Shown here: one piece after another, positions 7,180 through 12,233 of the stretch
Layout: each line of letters begins with the position of its first letter
How positions within the stretch are numbered: the first letter of the stretch is position 1
From: CAZMLC01 sp964567125
Lineage (GTDB): Bacteria > Verrucomicrobiota > Kiritimatiellia > RFP12 > UBA1067
Reading direction: 5' to 3'
NCBI GenBank assembly: GCA_964567125.1
Contig: CAZMLC010000078.1
Location: 1-12,233, forward strand
DNA: 12,233 nt
The notes under the pieces: generated by a model
The model's input: only the letters and a program-made list of their open reading frames with translations
Told to the model about the DNA's origin: nothing
Databases searched by the model: none
Program-made: the position numbers and the translations under genes

Positions 7180-7350
7180 ATGTCTTTCTTACGCAGTATT
7201 CACGAACAGTATGCTCCGGTCACACAGGCCGGGTATATTCCCCCTTTACCCCTCATCCGGCCCATCCTGGCTGCGCGGCCCTCGTTCTACCTGATCCGCG
7301 CAGCGCATGTTCCGTATGGCATCACCCATCCGCCCTTCAGAGGCATCTGA
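7180..7350 (+). CDS. Small ORF 3, 56-residue protein coupled to the phosphatase gene
   Basis: A 56-residue ORF starts at ATG 7180 with AAGGA 7 bases upstream, directly after terminator 2. It is proline-rich and hydrophobic in the middle (GYIPPLPLIRPILAARP), has aromatic residues throughout, and has no signal peptide or cysteine. I do not recognise a family. Its TGA stop overlaps the Shine-Dalgarno sequence TGAGG of the phosphatase gene that starts 8 bases later, so the two are probably translationally coupled. It may be a third leader ORF, a small partner protein, or simply a coupling ORF. An in-frame GTG at 7153 lies within the terminator and is unlikely as the start. Confidence 0.5.
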   Translation: MSFLRSIHEQYAPVTQAGYIPPLPLIRPILAARPSFYLIRAAHVPYGITHPPFRGI

Positions 7351-7358
7351 GGTCAGCC

Positions 7359-7823
7359 ATGTTCCAGCGTCCCCAAAAGAAAATAACGCGCATCCTCTTC
7401 GTCTGCAGCGGCAACGCCTGCCGCAGCCAGATCGCCGAAGCGTGGACGCGCTACCTCGGCAACGCCGCGCTCCGCGTCGCCTCCGCCGGCGTGCAGATGC
7501 ATGGCCTCGACGCGCAGGCGATCGCCGTCATGGCGGAGGTCGGCATCGATCTTTCGCAGCACACCTCCAAATCGCTTGCCGCCTTCCCCAATCTCCCGTT
7601 CGACCTGATCGTGACGCTCAGCGACCGCGCCACTGCATACGTGTGCGCACAGTCCAACCATCCTCCTGTGCTGGCCCTGCCGTGCGCCTCGCCCAGCAGC
7701 CGTCAGACAGCGGACCCGCGCGACGCCTACCGCCAGATCCGCGACGAACTGCGCGCCGCGCTGGAACAGCTCCTTCGCACGTGGCAGGCCGCCGGCCTGC
7801 CACCGTGTGCGCGCACCGCATAA
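7359..7823 (+). CDS. ArsC/low-molecular-weight phosphatase-like protein
   Basis: The 154-residue cytoplasmic protein has the low-molecular-weight tyrosine phosphatase/ArsC fold. The P-loop FVCSGNACRSQIAEA contains the nucleophile Cys16 and Arg22 (CX5R). The general acid is probably Asp119 in a Asp-Pro pair. The segments VRVASAGVQ-like (39-46), GIDLSQHTSKSL and FDLIVTLSDRA are characteristic of the arsenate-reductase branch. The thioredoxin-coupled arsenate reductases use two further cysteines, the first in a VTLC motif. Here that position is Ser88, and only a Cys at 96 remains nearby, so classical arsenate reduction is doubtful. Protein phosphatase activity or another detoxification role is possible. 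No arsenic resistance gene is near. The ATG at 7359 has GAGG 6 bases upstream, overlapping the stop of small ORF 3. Confidence 0.8.
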   Translation: MFQRPQKKITRILFVCSGNACRSQIAEAWTRYLGNAALRVASAGVQMHGLDAQAIAVMAEVGIDLSQHTSKSLAAFPNLPFDLIVTLSDRATAYVCAQSNHPPVLALPCASPSSRQTADPRDAYRQIRDELRAALEQLLRTWQAAGLPPCARTA

Positions 7824-7877
7824 CACGCCTGCATTTTGAATACGACGCTCTTTAACCCCATATCTTGGATTGATTTT

Positions 7878-8036
7878 ATGTACCTTTACAACAGCCTCTG
7901 CTCGCTCATCACCCAGCGCTACACCGACACGCCCGGCACAACGCTGCGGAATCATTTGCTGCTCAGAAGACCCTACGCATCTGCGCGAAAAAAGAGTGCG
8001 GATGCGTTACCGCGCAACGTTCAGGCGCGGCAATAA
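7878..8036 (+). CDS. Possible small ORF 4, 52 residues, downstream of the phosphatase gene
   Basis: From ATG 7878 a 52-codon ORF runs to TAA 8036. An in-frame TTG at 7836 would lengthen it by 14 codons. The upstream TTGGATTG is a weak ribosome binding site. The product is basic, with a LLLRRP stretch, and matches nothing I know. Its first residues (M-x-hydrophobic-hydrophobic-x-Ser) only vaguely resemble those of small ORF 3. Its 3' half overlaps two strong hairpins, so RNA structure rather than coding may explain the region. Treat it as tentative. Confidence 0.25.
   Translation: MYLYNSLCSLITQRYTDTPGTTLRNHLLLRRPYASARKKSADALPRNVQARQ
7975..8030 (+). other. Two adjacent RNA hairpins in the phosphatase 3' region
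   Basis: ACGCATCTGCGC (7975-7986) and GTGCGGATGCGT (7996-8007) form a 12-bp stem with two G-T pairs and the A-rich loop GAAAAAAGA. Three bases later CCGCGC (8010-8015) and GCGCGG (8025-8030) form a second stem with a 9-base loop. Neither has a T-run, so they are not terminators themselves. They may protect the 3' end of the message or form a structured untranslated element ahead of the terminator at 8055. Confidence 0.45.
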
Positions 8037-8054
8037 TTCACCAAAAAGCAGACA

Positions 8055-8090
8055 TGTACACGTCACCGTACACGACGTTTACGTTTTTTT
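8055..8090 (+). terminator. Probable terminator of the phosphatase operon
   Basis: GTACACGTC (8056-8064) and GACGTTTAC (8074-8082) pair over 9 bp with one mismatch around a 9-base loop, followed by G and seven T. It closes the small-ORF/phosphatase unit before the large haem protein gene. The same bases contain a near-direct repeat (GTACACGTC at 8056 and GTACACGAC at 8068), so an operator for the downstream gene is an alternative reading. Confidence 0.55.
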
Positions 8091-8114
8091 GATAATTATT
8101 TTTACATTAAAGGC

Positions 8115-8143
8115 TGGTCAAAAGGTCTTCGGTGTGATATTGT
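8115..8143 (+). promoter_or_regulatory. Possible promoter of the haem protein gene
   Basis: TGGTCA and TATTGT are separated by 17 bases within an AT-rich stretch (8084-8160), matching the sigma70 boxes at four of six positions each. The upstream T-run and the AT-rich flank could act as an UP-like element. This is the best candidate seen between the terminator and the ATG at 8188, but it is weak. Confidence 0.25.
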
Positions 8144-8187
8144 TTATTTTGTAAATTTTCTGGCTGTGTTTTGCTGAGGGATCTCGT

Positions 8188-11070
8188 ATGTATGTGTCGG
8201 TTGTTTTTGTGTGTTTGATTTTAAGTTGTGCGACAACTGTGGCGCACGCCTATACTGCGCTGGAAGCCGAATGGCTGTTCCAAGCCAATCACGCTATCAC
8301 TCCGTCCGTCATCGAGAACGAATTGACGTACACCCGCGACCTTGCGAAACGCATTCCCGGAACAACCAGCGCCACCGCGCTCAAGCAGCTGGAGGCACTG
8401 CCGGCACTTCAGTCCGCCACGACGCGCGAACAGCGCGAAGCCCTCTACTTCCAGCTCCGCACCATCAAGCGCACCCTCTTCTTTGCACATCCGCTGATCG
8501 ATTTCAGCTCCGTCCTGCTCATCGACAACCCCTACCCGAAAGGGACCAAGGGCGATGCCTCGGATGAATGGGGCCACGAGGCGCGCCACCGCAACGGCTT
8601 TATGAGCCAGAACGGCGGCAAGTTGATCACGGTCGCGATCCGCGCGGACAGGGTGATGACCCCGGCCGACGCCGGCGTGAACAATCTCCTGCCGGAACTG
8701 AAAGGCTCCTTTTTCCGGCCGGACCTCGCCTACGACGGCAAACAGATTCTCTTCTGCTACAAACCTGAAAAGGAAAAATCCTATCACCTCTACACGTGCG
8801 ATGCGGACGGCCGCAACCTCAAGCAATTGACGCGCGGCGATTACGACGATCTCGATCCCGTCTACATGCCCGATGGCAAGATCGTCTTCTGCACGAGCCG
8901 CCAGCACAGTTATGTGCGTTGCATGCCCATGACGCACTCCTTCGCCGTGGCCCGCTGCGACGGCGATGGTCAGAACATCTACATCCTCTCCGCGAATGGC
9001 GAGCCGGAATATCTGCCCTCGGTCATGAATGACGGCCGCGTGATCTTTACCCGCTGGGAATACACGGACAAGGCGCTCTGGCGCGTGCAGAGCCTCTGGA
9101 CCATGGACCCCGACGGTTGCAATGTCCAGACCTTCTGGGGCAGCCAGAGCGTCTGGCCGGACCTGCTCGGCGAAGTGCGTGCCATCCCCAACAGCAAGAA
9201 AGTCATGTTTGTCGGTATCGGCCATCACGCCTGGTGGGACGGCGCGCTCGGCATGATCGACCCTGAAAAGGGGCTCAATTATCCCGATGGCCTCTTCCGC
9301 ATCACGCGCGAAACGCCGTGGCCGGAAGTCGGCAACGGGCCGGCGGATCCTCCCCCACACGTGGATTACCACGCATCCGGCAAGATTTACGCCTACAAAA
9401 GCCCCTATCCGCTTTCCGAAGAACTCTTCCTCGTCTCCGCACGCGAAGGCAAGCACCTTTACAACGGCGAAGAGGGCCGCTCCGACACCTTCCGCCTCTA
9501 TCTCATGGATGTCTACGGCAACAAGGAGCTGATCTATAAAGGCGACTACAACGCCTATCACGCGATCCCCTTCAAGCCGCGCACCAAACCTGCCGTGCTG
9601 GTCGACAAAGTCAAATGGCCGCAGATCGGTCCGGCTAACGGAACGTGGCAGGAGCTGCTGAAGACTAAAGCTGAAAACGCCATCTTCTACAGCAACGATG
9701 TCTTTGAGAATGCACCCGCCATTTTGCGCGAAAAGGGCAAAGCCCTCCGCGTCATCCAGATGGACCCGAAGACCTACACCACCTGGTACAAGACGGTCCA
9801 GCACGACGGCCCTGCGGTCAGCGTCTTCCAGGCGGATGGCGTCAAGCGCATCCTCGGCACCGTCCCGATCGAGGAGGACGGCAGCGTGAATTTTGAAGTG
9901 CCGCCCGGCCAGTCGCTCTTCTTCGAGATGCTCGACGACCAAGGTATGGCCATCTATGTGATGCGCAGCTTTGCCAACGGCATGCCCGGCGAACATCGCG
10001 GCTGCTTCGGCTGCCACGAGACCAGCATGAAGACGCGCGTCAGCCAGGGCTCCGCGATCCGCAAGAAGGGCAAGGCCCTCGCCAAACCCGCGGTCAAACT
10101 CACGCCTCCGGCCTGGGGCGCGGAAGAGAGCATCGGCTACACGCGCTTCGTACAGCCCGTCCTCGATAAGCACTGCGCCTCCTGCCACAACAAGGAGGGC
10201 TCAAAGGCCAACGCGGCGATCGACTTCACCTATCGTCCCTCAACCCACGGCTGGCGGAACAAGGTCTATCACCGCCCGAACGACAAGAGCCCTTTCTATG
10301 AGCCCTACTACACGCTAGTCGACGGCCAGTGCCGCTGGGGCGGCTCCAAGCCCAAGGATGATCGCGGCGTGCCGCGCAATCTCGCCGGCCTCTTTATCGT
10401 GGAAGGTTACAGCGCCAACGACCCTAAAAATCTGGAGACCCTGCCCCCGTACGCCGCCTTCTCGCCGGGCAGCACGCTCATCCGCAATGCGACCAGCGGC
10501 AAGCATCACGGCGTGAAGGTCACGGACATTGAACGCGAACGCCTCATCGCCTGGGTCGATTGCAATGGCCCCTTCCTCGGTGCGGAGGAGATCCGCGCGA
10601 TGTTCGATCCGTGGAACAAGATCTTTGACGATGGTCTCATGCCGATCTATCCGCGCATCGGCACAGCACCGGTCATTAACCGCTTCAATCTGCGGCAGGA
10701 TGGCGATACCCGCGCACTCTGCGGTCCCCTCTGCCAGCAACCGAATCGCGATGAAAAATTCGACCCGAACAAAGCGCTGGCGGCCATTCGCCTCGCGGAG
10801 GTCAAACGCGAGAAGATCACGGTCAATCTGATCGCCGCAACCTACGGCGGCAAAGCAGCGGGAACACCGCAGATCGACGTCCTTGAGAAGCTGAAAACCT
10901 ACGCCACGGGAACGCGTTTTATCGATATTGGCGACAAAACATACAACGCGATTTTTACAGATCCATGCCGTTTGAAAGTCAAACAGCTGAGGATCAGTTA
11001 CACGCTGAATGGTGGTCCAGTCAGACAGATGACATTGGATGAAAACAAGCCGATTCTTCTGCAAAAATAG
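8188..11070 (+). CDS. Exported di-haem beta-propeller protein, hydrazine synthase alpha-subunit-like
   Basis: The 960-residue protein is exported by a signal peptide (1 to about 21, ending VAHA). A PD40/TolB-like beta-propeller covers about 140-450 (RPDLAYDGKQILF, LDPVYMPDGKIVF, LPSVMNDGRVIF and similar blades). A middle domain carries the haem motif CFGCH (606-610) and a following domain carries CASCH (663-667), where VLDKHCASCHN is a typical cytochrome c site. This order of propeller, haem and second haem is that of the hydrazine synthase alpha subunit. PVC bacteria hold many such relatives that lack the rest of the anammox machinery. Residues about 876-955 look like a DUF3395-type beta domain. 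The ATG has GAGGG 7 bases upstream. A redox or electron-transfer role outside the cytoplasm is inferred. Maturation would need a cytochrome c assembly system, not seen here. The substrate is unknown. Confidence 0.85.
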   Translation: MYVSVVFVCLILSCATTVAHAYTALEAEWLFQANHAITPSVIENELTYTRDLAKRIPGTTSATALKQLEALPALQSATTREQREALYFQLRTIKRTLFFAHPLIDFSSVLLIDNPYPKGTKGDASDEWGHEARHRNGFMSQNGGKLITVAIRADRVMTPADAGVNNLLPELKGSFFRPDLAYDGKQILFCYKPEKEKSYHLYTCDADGRNLKQLTRGDYDDLDPVYMPDGKIVFCTSRQHSYVRCMPMTHSFAVARCDGDGQNIYILSANGEPEYLPSVMNDGRVIFTRWEYTDKALWRVQSLWTMDPDGCNVQTFWGSQSVWPDLLGEVRAIPNSKKVMFVGIGHHAWWDGALGMIDPEKGLNYPDGLFRITRETPWPEVGNGPADPPPHVDYHASGKIYAYKSPYPLSEELFLVSAREGKHLYNGEEGRSDTFRLYLMDVYGNKELIYKGDYNAYHAIPFKPRTKPAVLVDKVKWPQIGPANGTWQELLKTKAENAIFYSNDVFENAPAILREKGKALRVIQMDPKTYTTWYKTVQHDGPAVSVFQADGVKRILGTVPIEEDGSVNFEVPPGQSLFFEMLDDQGMAIYVMRSFANGMPGEHRGCFGCHETSMKTRVSQGSAIRKKGKALAKPAVKLTPPAWGAEESIGYTRFVQPVLDKHCASCHNKEGSKANAAIDFTYRPSTHGWRNKVYHRPNDKSPFYEPYYTLVDGQCRWGGSKPKDDRGVPRNLAGLFIVEGYSANDPKNLETLPPYAAFSPGSTLIRNATSGKHHGVKVTDIERERLIAWVDCNGPFLGAEEIRAMFDPWNKIFDDGLMPIYPRIGTAPVINRFNLRQDGDTRALCGPLCQQPNRDEKFDPNKALAAIRLAEVKREKITVNLIAATYGGKAAGTPQIDVLEKLKTYATGTRFIDIGDKTYNAIFTDPCRLKVKQLRISYTLNGGPVRQMTLDENKPILLQK

Positions 11071-11216
11071 GGCCATCACGCAGACAATACAACATAACCC
11101 TATCGAATCCAATACATGGAGGTATTGACTGATGCCTCCCCCTGTGGCGTACAGGCCCCAGCAGTTCGTGACCGTTCTGCATGGACCTGTGCGCCGCGGG
11201 TATTTTCTTCTTAAGC
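11071..11216. other. Convergent intergenic region with small hairpins
   Basis: This is the space between two converging genes. GGAGGTAT (11118-11125) and ATGCCTCC (11132-11139) form an 8-bp stem that overlaps an alternative CAATAC/GTATTG stem (11110-11127). CCTGT/ACAGG pair at 11141-11155. None has a T-run, so no canonical terminator can be assigned for either gene. Confidence 0.4.
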
Positions 11217-12002
11217 CTAGGGCAGTAAACCCAGCGTCTCGCGAATGTAGGTGGCGTGCAGAATAGAGCCCAACGCCATATCGCGCTTGAAGGTTAGTTC
11301 CACCTCGGCGGAGCTCAGCTTGTCCGTCTGCTGCGTCCGCGTAATCACGATCCCGATCACCAGCAATGCCTGTTGATCGCTGCATTCCAGCAGCGCAGGC
11401 GCGCCGCTGTCACCGGAGAAGGTCGGCGCACTGATCAGAACCTTGGGATAACGTTCAACCGGGAAGAAGGGATACCCGCTGAGAATGCCTTCGCGCAAAA
11501 TCGGGAAACCCTCCTTACCGCCCTCCACCCGATGCGGATAGGCGAAGTACAAAAAGCGGCTGCCGACAGAGAGCTGGTTGGTCACGGCCGCGGCATCCGC
11601 CAGCTCGCTCATTTTCACAGTCTCGAAACAGGCCCGTGCAGGCAGGGTGCAGCGCAGAACCGCGACATCCTGCGTCGCATGCGCCGTCCACAGCGCATTC
11701 GAACCCTTCCGGATCATCACCTTGTGATCGTACCGCTGCCAGCAGCCCTGCTCATCCTTGATGCGGCAGACGAGTAAAATGTGATCGCCCTTGGCCTTGA
11801 CAAAGGCATGCTTCGCCGAAACCAGCACCACGTTGGTACGCCCCATACCGGCGCGCGGATCCTCCACTAGAAATCCCGTACACGTTGAGCCGGAATTAAA
11901 TATCTTGTGCGTCGCATGCATCAACCGCTCCGCCGCAGTCTCGGCATGGATTGTTGCCACCATCAAAAGTAAAATGAACCCGTAAACAGAACTTTTTTTC
12001 AC
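11217..12002 (-). CDS. Secreted trypsin-like serine protease
   Basis: The protein of about 261 residues is an exported chymotrypsin-fold serine protease. Numbered from the GTG start, a signal peptide covers 1 to about 20 (VKKSSVYGFILLLMVATIHA). The catalytic triad is His65 in VLVSAKHAF, Asp112 in TQDVAVLRC and Ser199 in FSGDSGAPAL. The His motif (SAKH instead of the usual TAAH) is unusual but keeps the histidine. Several cysteines could form disulfides. I chose GTG 12000-12002 because GGGAGG lies 6 bases before it. The ATG two codons earlier (12008) abuts that ribosome binding site with no spacing, and ATGs further out would place about 30 to 50 residues before the signal peptide. It is convergent with the haem protein gene and has no obvious partner. 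The target is unknown. Confidence 0.8.
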   Translation of the reverse strand: MKKSSVYGFILLLMVATIHAETAAERLMHATHKIFNSGSTCTGFLVEDPRAGMGRTNVVLVSAKHAFVKAKGDHILLVCRIKDEQGCWQRYDHKVMIRKGSNALWTAHATQDVAVLRCTLPARACFETVKMSELADAAAVTNQLSVGSRFLYFAYPHRVEGGKEGFPILREGILSGYPFFPVERYPKVLISAPTFSGDSGAPALLECSDQQALLVIGIVITRTQQTDKLSSAEVELTFKRDMALGSILHATYIRETLGLLP

Positions 12003-12022
12003 ACGCATCCTCCCTGATTTCT

Positions 12023-12046
12023 TCAGAATACCACCCCCTTTAGCAT
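12023..12046 (-). CDS. Possible 8-codon upstream ORF of the protease gene
   Basis: On the minus strand an ATG with a consensus AAGGAGG 8 bases upstream opens a reading frame of seven codons plus TGA (MLKGVVF). It ends 20 bases before the protease start codon. The ribosome binding site is the best in the region yet does not serve the protease frame. It may couple or modulate protease translation. Confidence 0.3.
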   Translation of the reverse strand: MLKGVVF

Positions 12047-12233
12047 AAAACCAGCCTCCTTTCATGCAGCGTCGCGGGCAACGTCGCGGCAACGATCCTC
12101 AGCTTGCCGATAAATCGCATTTATGCTATTTTATAAGACATCATTTATTGAGGATTTTAATGCAACTGGGATGGAATGAAATCACTAGCATCCCATAGGC
12201 TAAGCCAGAAACATTTCGGGTGCCATGCTTGGC
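12047..12233. other. AT-rich region upstream of the protease, right edge
   Basis: The stretch contains a 15-bp palindrome ATAAAT-CGC-ATTTAT (12110-12124) next to TATAAAAT-type sequences on the minus strand (around 12129-12136), which may hold the protease promoter and an operator. On the minus strand one frame stays open from the window edge to TGA at 12141-12143 (30 residues), and a second frame is open for 24. On the plus strand ATG 12160 with GAGG upstream opens only 12 codons. None can be called a gene. Confidence 0.3.

Noticed and set aside
6679..8187. A CRISPR array, integron cassette array or transfer RNA cluster as explanation of the repeated units.
   Set aside because: There are no short regularly spaced repeats, no attC-like fold or integrase, and no cloverleaf sequence. 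The repeats are ORF-terminator units with diverged sequence.
8221..10188. A 655-codon open frame on the minus strand opposite the haem protein gene.
   Set aside because: It lies entirely antisense to a gene with clear domains and motifs, has low-complexity composition rich in Ala, Val, Asp and Glu typical of a GC-rich shadow frame, and shows no recognisable domain.
10315..11385. A 356-codon minus-strand open frame spanning the end of the haem gene, the intergenic region and the end of the protease gene.
   Set aside because: It overlaps two well supported genes in the wrong frames, and its translation has no known motif.

Overview
This window most likely comes from a bacterium of the PVC superphylum, and a Kiritimatiellota, Verrucomicrobiota or Lentisphaerota lineage fits best. 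That is an inference. It rests on the GC-rich coding sequence together with a secreted DUF1080 protein, a large GH106-like glycoside hydrolase, and a haem protein resembling the alpha subunit of hydrazine synthase, a combination typical of that group. A run of exactly 100 N at 6679-6778 shows that this is a scaffolded draft or metagenome assembly.

Left block, minus strand (about 107-6564). Read from right to left it encodes a secreted DUF1080 (3-keto-disaccharide hydrolase-like) protein with its own promoter and terminator, a secreted GH106-like glycosidase, a radical SAM protein of the PflA/PflX-like class, a YebC/TACO1 protein followed by a strong terminator, and a secreted L,D-transpeptidase with peptidoglycan-binding and LysM-like modules. 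The two carbohydrate-active proteins suggest export of enzymes for glycan use. The other three look like housekeeping genes.

Middle block, plus strand (6779-8090). After the gap come two 37-codon ORFs that resemble each other (shared His9-Thr10 and a Cys-Met-Ala-(x)-Cys core). Each is followed by a related rho-independent terminator. A third small ORF then runs, through a stop codon lying inside a Shine-Dalgarno sequence, into an ArsC/low-molecular-weight phosphatase-like gene. The arrangement looks like a tandem leader-peptide/attenuator array in front of a small operon. It is the part of the window I find least explained by known systems. A structured 3' region with a possible fourth small ORF, two hairpins and a terminator ends the unit.

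Right block. A 960-residue exported beta-propeller protein with two CxxCH haem sites and a DUF3395-like tail lies on the plus strand. Convergent to it is a secreted trypsin-like serine protease, probably starting at GTG and preceded by an 8-codon upstream ORF. The last 90 bases may hold the end of another minus-strand gene, which cannot be decided from this window.
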